In this document: positions 50,432 to 61,205 of the stretch, one piece after another
Position numbering within the stretch: position 1 is the first letter of the stretch
Layout of the letters: each line of letters opens with the position of its first letter
DNA from: Lentinus brumalis
Taxonomy: Eukaryota; Basidiomycota; Agaricomycetes; Polyporales; Polyporaceae
Assembly (NCBI GenBank): GCA_001792895.1
Contig: MARA01000006.1
Span: 744,001-808,000, forward strand
Direction of reading: 5' to 3'
DNA length: 64,000 nt
The notes under the pieces: model-generated
Told to the model about the DNA's origin: nothing
The model's input: the letters and a program-made list of their open reading frames with translations, nothing else
The model's database searches: none
Program-made: the position numbers and the translations under genes

Positions 50432-51632
50432 ATGCCGAAACGGTCTTCTAGTAGTGACTGGGTCTTCCCAGCAGCCAAGCGTCGCGCTGCGATCCAGGGG
50501 ACCAGTAAGGCATCGACTTCTCCGCATAACCTGGTGAGGCCAAACAATACTGTGCTTAGTTTGTGTCCTGTGGGCTGAACAACGAGATCTCTGACCCGCG
50601 GAGATGCTAGCTACCCTGTCTTCCGACGCACAAACTAAGATCCTGCGCAAGCTCATGGACGACTCGGCCGTCCGGCCAGCAGTGACTGCTTCGATACATC
50701 CGGTATTGGGCGGGTCGCTCCGCTCGTATTCCAGCGAAGTCAAGAAGAAACTGCGCCAGGCCACGAATGAGCTGCGCACCACGAACCATCACAGAGCAAA
50801 GTACTTCACCCTCAACGACTTCCCGGACGCGGTACAGCCGTTCCTGCGTGACGTGGCGACCCTCGAAGGCTGCGTACGACCTCCTTTTCGAGGTTGCGGA
50901 GGAGAGCATACCGGGTGGAAGCAATGCCGACGACGACGCCGAAGGCCGGAAGCGATTCGACGAGACAGCGGACGCTATGCTCGTCACCCTGGCGAAGAAG
51001 CGGCGGGAGGAGGAAGGCGACGATCTCAAGTTCGCGGACACGCTTGAGAAAATGGTCAAGACTGCCAAGAGGCTGGAGGAGGATATGGAGATTGAGTCGT
51101 GGTCTCCCAACACGATCGCCTTGATGCAGGAGTGGTCTGGCGCCGCGGGCACCAGTATTGCTGCTGAAGTTGAGCATTCATCGGTGAGTTTGCGCGTCGC
51201 GTCTCATCCGGACATGTGGTCTTGATCTTATACTTGCAACGATGTTCTGGTCTCGCATCCGCCTTCTTTAAGAGGCTTACAGCTGTGCTTACACTCGTGC
51301 TGGAAGTATGTACTCCGGACGTCGCGGGGCAAAACGAAGCGGCTGGTATGAACTCACCACACGATACCGGTACCACACGGAGCTACGCCGTCTCATTGTT
51401 GAAGAAGCTGTCAGAGACGGGACAGTCGTGGGGAGAGCGAAGCAAACGCACTGAGGAGAAACGTCGGCTATTAATGATACAGTACAACAAGAGTCCACCG
51501 AGAGACGCGACGCCCTACATATACAAAAGCGCGAGCAGCTATTATTCCGTACGAGTGATCCAACGAAGAGGTGCCATATCGAAGGTTCGTGAGGTTTCAC
51601 AAGTAGATGAGATGTTAGGTTTAGGTAAGTGA
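50432..51632 (+). pseudogene. Diverged paralogue of the preceding gene, broken by a frame shift
   Basis: Exon 1 (50432-50533; MPKRSSSSDWVFPAAKRR) joins in phase to 50604 (ATLSSDAQTKILRKLMDD). The homology to the previous gene runs in this frame to AVQPFLRDVATLE near 50868, then continues in the +1 frame (KAAYDLLFEVAEES, KRFDETADAMLVTLAKKR, IESWSPNTIALMQEW). No intron of workable size explains the switch, so one extra base or two lost bases are implied. The second frame can stop at 51225 or use a GTGAGT donor at 51184 and an acceptor at 51271-51272 to enter an open frame to 51632 that contains LLKKLSETGQSWGER. It may be a decaying copy or a sequencing error in a live gene. Confidence 0.6.
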
Positions 51633-51851
51633 GAGAGAGAGCGGTGGCCACCCGAGGATGCAAAGCGCATCACACTATGTCAGTTCCGAGGGAAGGACGA
51701 AATCCGTACGAACGCCAAGTCCGAGTCCACTGGAATCAAGCTTTGTCACAGTACAGTCCTTACCGACTGTCGACGCGAGGAGGAAAGGCACGCAGCCATG
51801 CAGGCATATCGCCTTGCACGGATGCATCATTACCACCTGCGCGTCGATCCA
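51633..51851. other. Short intergenic gap
   Basis: 219 bp between the end of the broken paralogue and the stop codon of the convergent Zn2Cys6 gene. If the paralogue ends at 51225 instead, the gap is 626 bp. No feature is recognisable. Confidence 0.4.
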
Positions 51852-54800
51852 TCAACACACGTCCCAAAGGAGGCCAAAATCAACCACGCACCTCTGTCCT
51901 CCCTGAACCCACTGGTCCGGTGAATGATGTGTCGGCCCGCCATAAGCCCCGGGGCCAGGTGTCTGCGGTGGGGGACGCTGTCGGTAAGCCTCCTCGAGCA
52001 GCCTCAGCCGCAGACACTCGTGATCGTCCAGACTCTCGTCCTCGCTCTTGCAGAACGACGCACGATAGTCGGCCGGAAGCGCGCTCGGGTTCGTCGGGCT
52101 GCTGCCCGGGACGTAACCTTGCGGCGAGTGCGACGGGTGACCCCGATATGTCTCGTGGTAGGCAGAAGAGGAGGGCGGGATGGGCGTCCTGAGCGCGTAC
52201 GGCTGTGGATGGCGGATGGAGTGGTGATAACCTGCGCTCCGATGTACGGGAGTGGCAATCGTTGGCACTGAGCTCCGGTGTTGTGGCGGCTCCGTGGAAT
52301 GAGTGTAGATCGGCGGTGGGGGAGGCGCCTTATGCCCAACGGGCGAAATGAAGCGCTGTGGTGGTTGCGAAGGCTGGGGAGGTTGTGAGGACATAAAGAG
52401 GTTAAAGTCGGGCAGTGGGGGAGGGGACGCAGGCGCTCCATCCATGTCCCATAGCTGAGGAACGCTTCCGTCAAATGAGAAATTGAGCTGGGAGTATTGC
52501 GACGGAGCAGAGGGGGGTATGCCCGCCTGATGCGAGCGCAGGTATTCCTGGCGGTAGCTCTGCAGATCGTAGTGTTCCGGCGGAGTGAGCGGAGAGATCT
52601 GAGAATGAGCGTGTCCCGAAAACGCATCAGCGTGAGAGCCATGAACTGGCATGGGGTGCAAGGGCACGGATCCCTGCGTCTCAGCGAAGGGATTCCTCGG
52701 CGCATCTTCCGTCGGACTGTTGGGCAACGCATCCTTGATCTCGTCACTAACGGACGCAAGGTTGAGGGTCAGCACCACAGCCCCTATCGGGGTCTATAAA
52801 CCCAAAAGACCACTCACAGCATCTCCCGGGCGAGCTCCCATTTTGCACTGACGTCTTCGAGACGGGCCATCACGTCCCCAATTTCGGCCATGACAGAGGA
52901 GATCTCCTGCGACATGTGTGCCCGTGTCTCAGGTGAGACGATTCCTCGAGCCATGCCGTACTGTCGGATGAGGTCCCACAAGTGCACGAGCAAGACCCCA
53001 GCGCATACGAACGAGACGTGGACAACGTTCGTGATGTTCAGCATACCGCGCTTAGTCTGCACATCAAGAATGTATGCGCCGGCTCTGGCCGAGTTCAGAC
53101 AGATTGCAAGGGCCTTCTGCGAGAACATGCTGCGTTGTGCGGAGATCGGTCGGTGGAGGGACCGCAGGCGGGGGATGCGGATGAACGGCCGGTAGGTGAT
53201 GATCTGCACGAGGTGATAGGTGGTAAGCAGCGTCGCTGCCTGGCTCGCGAAGAAACGGTCTTCCATGTCTGGTCTCCACCTCACTGAGCCATCTGTCAAT
53301 CCTGCGTTCGTCACGAGAGCAACACGTAGGCTCACGATGCGGAGGTAACTCGTCCAGCCACTTCAAAAGCGCGTCGTTGAGCTTCTCCAGGACCGGCTCC
53401 TTCCATTGGGTACCGGTCAAACCCAACGCAACCTTCGACTTGCTCGGAGTGTACTGCGTGCATATGAAATGTGGTCAGCCGTGGGGCGAACGATCCGAAG
53501 TGTCGGACGGAAACGCACCAGGGTCTTGAGCGCATATGCGACAATATGACTCAATTTGATCCAATGCACGAAACCAGAGACGACAGAAGGTTTGCCCTCC
53601 GGCTGACGAAACGCGAGCTCAGGGTCATCGTTCTCCCAGTACTCGTCATCGACCTCCAGCGGTAGGTCAAGGTCGAGGCTAGAGCGTGTCAGAAGTCAGC
53701 CCATGCTGTCACAACTGATGTCCCGTGTTCTCACTCTTCCTCGCGCGAACAGCATGGCCTGCCAATCAACATACTGCCGATACGGTCAAAGGCGACCAAA
53801 TGCCAGTACGCCCGCTTCCAGAGCTCCTCTTCGACGGTGGGCTTACGGCCGTAGATCTTCCGCCGATGGGCCCCAACGTCTTGGGCTTTGAGTACCCCAA
53901 CGCTGAGATAGAACCACGACCCATGCTGCGCGACGGTGCCTCTGAAGTACTGAGCTACAAGCTGCACGAGAAAAGGTCAGGTGAGCAACAGGAGGGGGTG
54001 TATGCGGGCGTGAAGTGACAGGGAACGGTCAGTGCCGTACCAACTGATAAGCCCCATAAACTTACTGCGAAACTCTGTACCTCGAACAATTCCGGCGGGA
54101 GCAGCACGCTTCGTCGCATCTCGTGTATCTCTGACAGATGGAATATTCAGGTTTGAGCACCATCACCACGCAGAAGAGCAGGTCTGCACTTACTCATTGC
54201 GGCAGCGATGTAACCCCAACCCGCCAGGCTCCAGATGTCCTTGCGGCCCTTCTCTTCGTCCTCTTTAGCCTTCTCTCTGACCTCCTCAGGCAGAACACGA
54301 GGGTCGTCGCTCCAGCGGCTTGAGATGCCGAAAATCGCCAGGCATATGCATGCGAACCAAGCGTTCGTCCTGTAAAGTTGCGCACTCCATTGTCTGTCGA
54401 ACGTCGGACGGTGTAACAACTGCGAATTTGAATGCGCCGGGTATGAGAAAGGTCATAAGATACATAACGTCGAGAACGCACCGCAAACGTGCTGTTGTTG
54501 AGCTCGAAATAGTCCTTTATGAGTGTCGTCGCGAGGTCCGGATCCGGGAAGGCAGGTAGCACGCAGTCCGGGATATGCGTCGGGTCGTCTGCACTCTCGA
54601 ACCTTTTCTCCCACTACGTGCGCGTCAGTCAATACCACCGGCAAAAGACCGCGACAATAAAACGTACCGGCGGTAATGTCCAGAACTCGGGACGCTTGCT
54701 GCTTGTGGGCAGAGGGACCTTGATATCAGCTGGTGAATTGGACTGACGACCGTCGCTCGAAGTCTCGACGATGTGCCGTTGCATCAGCTCCCTCGTTGTG

Positions 54801-55877
54801 GATATGAGCTTGAACGAGCTGCTCTTGCCGTGGAATCGAAGTTGATTGTCGTCCACATATGCGTCGGGCGATGCTTCTGTCGGCTCCAGACCTCGCAGAG
54901 TGAGCCGCTTCATGCCCCGCGCGATGCTGAGCTCTCCGAGGTCGTCCGTCTCAGAGGAGTCGGACAGTGACGAGCACGACGCATCATGCTCCGAGTTGGA
55001 AGCCGGATCTGGTTCTCCTCGCTTCCGACCCTTGGTCTTCCTGCCTGACGCCTTATTCTTTCCGGAGGAAGTAGCGGGACACGCGCGATCGGGCGGCGGC
55101 GCCGTGAGAGACACAAGGGACTGCTTCATGGCAAGCGTTGGCGAGTGTTCTACAGTCATGGGAGAGTTTGAGCGCGCCTTGTCGGAGGAGGATGCAGGGT
55201 GCGCGGAGTCGGCCTTCCAGGAATCACGGGGAATGGGTGGCCCTAGCTCAGCAGTGAAGTCGGATTCAGGGCGGAGCTGCAACGCAGGAGGTGGTTATTG
55301 AGCAAGGCGATATTGGGACAACACAGATGGGGAGGAGAGAGACAAGAACGCCGGAGATATAGCCGAGGTACTAACCCGCTTCAGCAACGCCTCCATCTTC
55401 TCTAACCGGTCCTCCAGGCCAACGACATAGCTGGAAGGATGTGAGGATGGGCGCGGTAGTCTGAGGACGAGCGGCGTCACTCACGCCTTTGGAGGCCCTC
55501 TGGGCTTGGAGCCTTCGCTGGAGACGCGCTCGGAGCATCAGGGCGGAGAGGATGAAAGAGGAATGAGATGATACGCACAGATATGTACAAGACCTCGCGT
55601 TTGTGATGCAATTGCTGCAGACATTGTCCGGCATTCTGGGGCCATCGCAGCGCGCCTTACGTCTGCGACAGAAGTCACAGGCACGTTCCACTTTTCGCTT
55701 CTTTGAGCCGTTTCCCTCAGCGGAAGAGTCGACGGCGTAGCTATAGGCGGCCGAGAACTGCAAGGCGGCCGACGAAGCGTTTGACGGATCAGGGGCGTAT
55801 TCTTCGCCGAGGTCGATGACCGCCGTGGGTTGCCCTGGTGCCCAGCCGGAGAGGCCTGTGGGCTGCATGTCGTGCAC
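51852..55877 (-). CDS. Zn2Cys6 (Gal4-type) fungal transcription factor
   Basis: A nuclear regulator with a binuclear zinc cluster that binds CGG-containing DNA. Exons: 55877-55579, 55517-55485, 55430-55376, 55276-54668, 54613-54482, 54419-54194, 54130-54081, 53961-53735, 53678-53519, 53453-53336, 53283-52818 and 52746-51852 (1089 aa). The cluster (about 67-97) has six Cys spaced as CDFC-RRRKAR-C...VCSNC-ITNARS-C, then a linker and the coil VVGLEDRLEKMEALLKR. The fungal_trans domain (about 335-800) shows LLHRPTFDRQWSAQLYR, GISSRWSDDPRVLP, KAQDVGAHRRKIYGR and ELWKRAYWHLVAFDR. The C-terminal about 300 residues are Pro/His/Ser-rich, likely an activation region. Target genes are unknown. The last exon's end is the least certain part. 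Confidence 0.9.
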
Positions 55878-57076
55878 AGACGTGAGCGGGATGCGCGGGC
55901 GGGCGCGGGGCGAGGACGGGGGCGGGAAGGAGGGGCATTTGAGCTCTTATTTCGCGTGGGGGATCTTCCCGAGCGCTGGACTCGGAGGCGCAATCAGCTT
56001 TCCCATTAGTCCGCCAGTGTGACTTTCTCGTAAGTAATAGATCCCGCATCCTAGCCACCACACGTGGCGTATGTCCCGGCAGAAGCATCCCAAATCCTGT
56101 CCGGTTTGTGTCCAGAATCCGTTGAGAAACCCCGTCTTTTCCTCCCGCAATCTGCCTGCGATCTCTGCACACCGTCGGTCGACTCGGTCCCGCGATCACT
56201 GTCCGGTATATGCTGCGTCGCGCGTTGTCTGTGACGTCGCCGTTGCGCTGGTGACTTCATGAGGTTTCTCAGCGACCGCCGCTAGTAAGCGGGACGCCGG
56301 CAGCGGGAGTCATTCACTAGACTATTGCCGTCTGATGCTCTCCAGCACAGACCGACACCCATTATCAATTGCAGACTCACTGAGCTCCCGCCTAGCGTCT
56401 CCGTTACGCACATCCACTCCTACCCGCACGATGCGCGATTTGTGCGGCCAGTGCTCAGCCTTCCGCATAATCGTTTTCGAGGCCGGACTTATTGCGCGAA
56501 AGTCCGTACGTACATACATCGATCGTCGTCAACCGAAACGTTGTCCAAGTTTGAAATCGCGTAGATGTCCAGTGTGGTCGTAGAATGCGTGGTTTCATGA
56601 CAAGGTAGAGCTAAGCGTTAAGTATTCAAGGGTTGAAAGTCGTTGAAAGTCGTTGGGCGCGACAGCTCGAAATGTGGGGGCGGCGGCAATTAGACGCCGG
56701 CTTGGGTTCCTGATTTGTGACCGGCCACGTGGCCATGGAGAGCCGGATCGGAACGGTGCCTTGTGCGTCTTTCCTCGTCATCCACTTGCACCCTTGCTAT
56801 AGCAAATAGCAGGTACTAGCTGACGACTTAACCACAACATACTTGCAGGTCAAAAGCCCGCTCTAGCCACCATCTGCAGTCGGACTTATCACACCGTGCA
56901 GGGCTCCCTGTTCCCAGTACGTACGTTATTTCCCCGTCACCGCCCATGAAGGTATCTTCTGACACTTCCCAACAGAGATCGCATACGCACCGTGCGTACG
57001 TCTGCCCATATCCATCCGCCTCTTCTGCCAAACTGCCGTGTTCTGACAGCCGCCTCCCCTCGAAGATTACGCAGCA
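55878..57076. other. Intergenic between divergent Zn2Cys6 and SDHAF4 genes, about 1.2 kb
   Basis: The first 300 bp should be the regulator's promoter and leader. A 10-nt tandem repeat lies at 56632-56655. No coding chain or RNA gene was recognised. Confidence 0.5.
56632..56655. repeat. 10-nt tandem repeat, 2.4 copies
   Basis: GTTGAAAGTC is repeated twice and followed by GTTG. It is probably slippage; no function is suggested. Confidence 0.6.
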
Positions 57077-57439
57077 ATGTATTGCTCTGCGATCAGAACC
57101 GGTGGGCGAAGTTCCCGACGCATGATCAAGCTGAGGATGATGTCTTCTGGCCTCGTCCGTCCGGCGCCACCACCTCTTCCTCGGGAGCAGCAGCGCGAGT
57201 TTGAGGAACTCGTCCGAGCTGCCCAGGCTCCTCTCTCCGCGCCCAACAGGGGAAACGCCGCTCAGGAAGAGGCAGACTTCGGTATGCACCCTGATGCACG
57301 CGCCCCTCTGCAGGCTGAGTTCCAAGGCGAGGTCAACCCTGTGACCGGCGAACAAGGCGGGCCCAAGCGCGAGCCTGTAGGGAAGTGGGGTGAGGGTGAC
57401 GGCGACTGGAGCTTTAAGGGGAGGGTGTCTGACTTCTAG
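57077..57439 (+). CDS. SDHAF4: Succinate dehydrogenase assembly factor 4 (SDHAF4/Sdh8), mitochondrial
   Basis: This small matrix chaperone binds flavinylated SDHA and shields it before complex II assembly. One exon encodes 120 aa. The first about 30 residues (MYCSAIRTGGRSSRRMIKLR) are basic, hydroxylated and free of acids, as in a targeting peptide. The family signature is the C-terminal block GEVNPVTGEQGGPKREPVGK followed by GDWSFKGRVSDF at the very end, which matches the conserved NPxTGExGGPKxxEP...GDW...GRxxDF pattern. The middle is a variable linker rich in Ala, Glu and Pro. The absence of introns is unusual for this window but the frame is complete. Confidence 0.92.
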   Translation: MYCSAIRTGGRSSRRMIKLRMMSSGLVRPAPPPLPREQQREFEELVRAAQAPLSAPNRGNAAQEEADFGMHPDARAPLQAEFQGEVNPVTGEQGGPKREPVGKWGEGDGDWSFKGRVSDF

Positions 57440-58040
57440 CGTGCACGAAGCAGATGTTAGGCGTACTACCTACTACGGCAGAGTCCAGATACGTTTGGCG
57501 TGCATCCGCCGCCTTCGGCGGTTGCTTTGACAGTGACTCTAGATCTGATTTCAAGGTCTACCGTTTACGGTCAGAGAACGATTGGTAAGTGCACGTCGCC
57601 GAACGCGCCGAGCGACGATCATTCGGTGAGGATCTAGCAGACAAACGACTGTTGAGTCAATCCCGCTGCCGCACCTCTTTGGACCATCAACACTAGCAGG
57701 AAGCTACTCTCTGCTACTCTTCTATCTTACGTACTTGGTCCCCGGCGTGGGACGAGTGGACGGATGAGACAAAAGGCGGGCGTTCCCGTGAGTGACGCGT
57801 AACCGCAGTTTGTCAGAGCGTTTCTCTTTGGGCCGCCTGCGATATGTAGTCAAGTTCGGACAAGCAAACCACCACCAGTCATCGAGCTCAAGCGCGAGAG
57901 AAAAAACAGTCTCACAGGTCACAGGTGTCGGTTGCATGCTCCAACGCCTTATCCCTGTGATTAAGCACAGACCTCGATTTCTCGCACCTTCTACAACTCT
58001 TTTCCACCCACGTTCCTACTATCGGACTCACGCTGCTGCA
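57440..58040. other. Leader and promoter of the hemerythrin-like gene
   Basis: About 600 bp. The last 105 bp are in frame with the downstream gene and could encode a 35-residue mitochondrial presequence starting at 57936. Otherwise no coding signal was recognised. Confidence 0.5.
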
Positions 58041-58878
58041 ATGTCGGACTACGATGAGCATCGCTGGAATCGTGTAAGTCAGACTGGTACAGTACAGGTA
58101 GTGCGACGCTAAACAGCTGTACAACGGTCGTGATAGCTCTCGGAGGGGATGTCTTACTTCCACAATCACTTCAAGCACGAATGTAAGTCAACATCCACAG
58201 TATACCTCAGGTACATGTGTGCTGACTAGTCCTCGTTTGACAGTCAACGCCCTGTATGAGGTAGGGACCTACAATCGACCATCACGCTTAAGTTCACTAG
58301 AATGGTTATGCAGCTCGCAGACGGGTCCTTCACCAAGCGCGGGATGTCACTCCCAGCATACCTCCGGATGGCAACCCAACTAGCGAAAGGTACAATTCAT
58401 CTCAACTGCATAATCTCCAGCATTTCACCGGTGCTGCGCTACAGGTCTAACTGTGCACCACACCATCGAGGAGCGGCACATCTTCCCCATCCTCGCGAAG
58501 CGGATGGAGATGTTTCAGGACAACGAAGTCCACCTCAAGTCTCACGAGGCCATCCACCACGGTGGGTCCCCTCCCACACCCATCAATCATGCTAATGCGC
58601 TCTGACACCCGACGGCGACCATACAGGCGTGGACGAGCTCACGAAGAGAGTCCGCAAATGGCTCGACGAGCCGTCGACCTACGATCCCAAGGAAATGCGC
58701 GCATGCTTGGACAGCTGGCGAGAAGTGCTCTTTAGCCACCTCGACCAAGAGGCGAGTTGTTGTGTCGTCCTGAGTCATCCTGATGCTGACATATGCGCGC
58801 AATCAGGTCAAAGATCTCTCTGGGGAGAACATGAAGAAATACTGGACGCTGGAGGAGGTGGAGCGCATACCGATGTGA
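58041..58878 (+). CDS. Hemerythrin-like HHE-domain protein
   Basis: HHE proteins are four-helix bundles whose His and Glu residues bind a di-iron centre. Exons 58041-58073, 58137-58182, 58244-58260, 58314-58389, 58445-58561, 58627-58751 and 58807-58878 give 161 aa. Likely metal ligands are in YFHNHFKHEF, LTVHHTIEERHIFP, HLKSHEAIHHG and VLFSHLDQE, one group per helix. The end (KYWTLEEVERIPM) looks conserved. One exon is only 17 nt. The intron 58752-58806 begins GC and ends AG; the GCGAGT donor is the only one that keeps frame. An in-frame ATG at 57936 adds 35 basic residues without acids (MLQRLIPVIKHRPRFL...), possibly a mitochondrial presequence; I took 58041 for its better context. The physiological role is unknown. 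Confidence 0.85.
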
Positions 58879-59646
58879 CATTGGGGACGGATGCACCGTT
58901 CTCCTTGTCTCCCCTAGGCAGCCCGCGATACAACAAGTCGTATGGGCCGTTCTCCCGTCGATACCCCGGTGGACGCCAGGACGACCGGAAGCCGAGGCTT
59001 CTCCGAGCGGTATGCAGTCGCTTGTTGTTGCGGAGTCTTTCGTGTAGAGTACAATGTTGATGCTATCGCAGCCTTCGAAGTTGACAGTTGATACAACTGA
59101 AGCGCGGTTGCTTCGGACTGTTAAAAGGGACTTTTGCGGGTCGAGACAAATTGCGAGATGCGCTCCGTGCGTTGACGCGTCCCTCAACGTATTCATTGAG
59201 CAGGTGCGCACTCTGATAAAGGGCTCAAAAACATAGATCCCTCTCGGTGATTATCCTACGGCAAACAGCCGCCATCCCTTACAATACCGGTCTTAGCAGG
59301 ACGAGCTCCTGTGACCTGTACCGAAAGCCGCACCCGCTAGGTTCCCGTGGACAGCAACATTTCCCCGTTGACTGTATGTAGCAACCATGCCGCTCCGAAA
59401 GAATGATACAGCCCTCCCGTGGCAACGGAAAATCGTCATTCGACAATCGCCGTTAGGCCAACATTGTCCCGAGGCTGTCGCCCCATCGTCTCACTGAAAC
59501 TCCGTATATATGAAGCCAGATTTGGCAATGGAGGCGCGGGAACCGGATCGAGCGGGAGCGCCCATAAGTGTAACTGCGATCGCCCTCCTCGACTCTGCAC
59601 CACACCACCAACACCTGCCTACTTCCTCACTACCCACACTAACACT
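58879..59646. other. Intergenic: hemerythrin-like 3' flank and RVS161 promoter
   Basis: 768 bp. A TATATAT element lies at 59505-59511. Antisense open frames here (up to 159 aa) resemble no protein and have no exon support. No RNA gene was seen. Confidence 0.5.
59505..59511 (+). promoter_or_regulatory. TATA box of RVS161
   Basis: TATATAT lies 142 bp before the ATG at 59647, followed by a CT/CA-rich leader containing CACACCACCAAC-like sequence. The distance fits a fungal promoter. Confidence 0.5.
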
Positions 59647-60946
59647 ATGAGTTGGACAGGGTACGCCGAGCTATTTACACGCATGCGCTGAGAATTGGTC
59701 GCTGACGAAACATCAATGCAGCTTCAAGAAGGGTATCTCCCGGGCAGGGACTACGGTAACTCGGCCTTTCCCTCAGGATTCCTCTGGAATGGATGTCTGA
59801 GACAGCCCATATAACAGCTCATGCAGAAGACAGGCCAGATTGAGCGTACGGTAGACCGCGAGTTCGCAGACGAGGAGGCCAAATACAAGACGTGCGTTGT
59901 TTCCCATGGCGGACCTCCCGCCATGATCTCATAGCTGTGCTAGGTTCGAGAAGGAGTGCCAGGCGCTGCAGAAGGCGGCCAAGGGGTATGCGGACGCTAT
60001 GAAAGGTGCGTTGTTCTGTCTCGAGAGCTAGTGGTTCGAGACTGATAGTGCGGCAGCTATGACGGCAACGCAAGGCCGGCTAGCAGACACTATCGACGTC
60101 TTCTACAGCGCCGCGGACAAGGCTTCAGAGAGCGCGATGGCTGCACATGCGTACAAGCGAGCAGTGGATGATTTGGATACGGGCATTGGACGAGAACTGG
60201 TGCGTCTGCATGTCCTGTGAGTCCGGTGCTTTGGGGTACGACCGGTCGCCGTGTAGGAAGCACCATACCGCACGACAGTCATGGAGCCCCTAGGCAAGAT
60301 GAACGCCATATTCCCCGTCGTCAACGAACAAATCAACAAGCGCAATAAGAAGGTCGGTTAGTCCTTCGCACACCCCAGTCCCTGTCTCACAGTCCCCTAC
60401 ATAGCTCCTCGACTACGACGCCGCAAGAAACAAGTTGAACAAGTTGATCAACAAGCCCAGCGATGACCCCACAAAGCTCCCACGAGTACGTGCCACTACC
60501 ATGCACCTTTCACATGCAGTACATAATCGGACACGCGATGCGCAGGCTCAGCAAGAACACGACGAGGCGAAGGAGGTGTTCGATGTGCTGAACGAGCAGC
60601 TCATCTCCGAACTGCCACAACTGCTTGACCTACGCATTCCATACTTCGATCCTAGTTTCGAGGCGATGATCCGCATGCAATGCAAGTTTGCAGAAGAGGG
60701 ATATGAGAAGTTGGGCGGGGTACAGAGGTGCGATACAATGTCCGTCCGGTCATGTCCAGCTCTCACGCCCACCTAATGCTCCAGATACTTCGCTGACAAC
60801 GTTCGCGATGACTACGCGGCTGGCCAGTTAGATGCTCAGGTACGTATTCCTATGACTGCAGTGCTAGGGATAACGCTGACGGGGCACGGAAGGTCGAGGG
60901 TGTCTTGCAAGAAATGAAGGAGCTTACCATTTGCGGGGCCAGCTGA
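59647..60946 (+). CDS. RVS161: BAR-domain protein Rvs161 (amphiphysin-like, endocytosis)
   Basis: Rvs161 pairs with Rvs167 and bends membrane at endocytic necks. Ten exons: 59647-59660, 59722-59755, 59818-59891, 59944-60005, 60057-60199, 60257-60352, 60405-60485, 60546-60727, 60785-60839 and 60893-60946 give 264 aa, essentially the yeast length. The first exon is 14 nt (MSWT plus two bases), continuing GFKKGISRAGTT. Clear family blocks are TVDREFADEEAKYKT, ALQKAAKGYADAMKAMT, LINKPSDDPTKLPRAQQEHD, LISELPQLLDLRIPYFDPSF, EAMIRMQCKF and RDDYAAGQLDAQVEGVLQEM. There is no SH3 domain, which separates it from Rvs167. The gene is convergent with the coiled-coil gene, 259 bp between stops. Confidence 0.95.
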
Positions 60947-61205
60947 ACGCACAGTTGGGAGATGTATCATGCTTGTATACAACCTGGATGTAGCGCTACG
61001 TCTCGCTAAAGATACCTTTCCATCAATTCTATGCCTTGATGACTCGTGAGTCGTGTTTGTCTGCGCTGAGTAGGTTGATAGCACAACAATGCATAGAACT
61101 CAATACAGACGCAGGCGAAGAAATCACAGATACAACGACAATGTTTCGATACATTACCTTACTGAAATTGGTCCGTCAACCTCTCCCCCAGTGACCTGCT
61201 GCTCG

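Noticed and set aside
58732..59211. A 159-codon antisense frame after the hemerythrin-like gene.
   Set aside because: It overlaps real exons on the other strand and its product has no recognisable feature.
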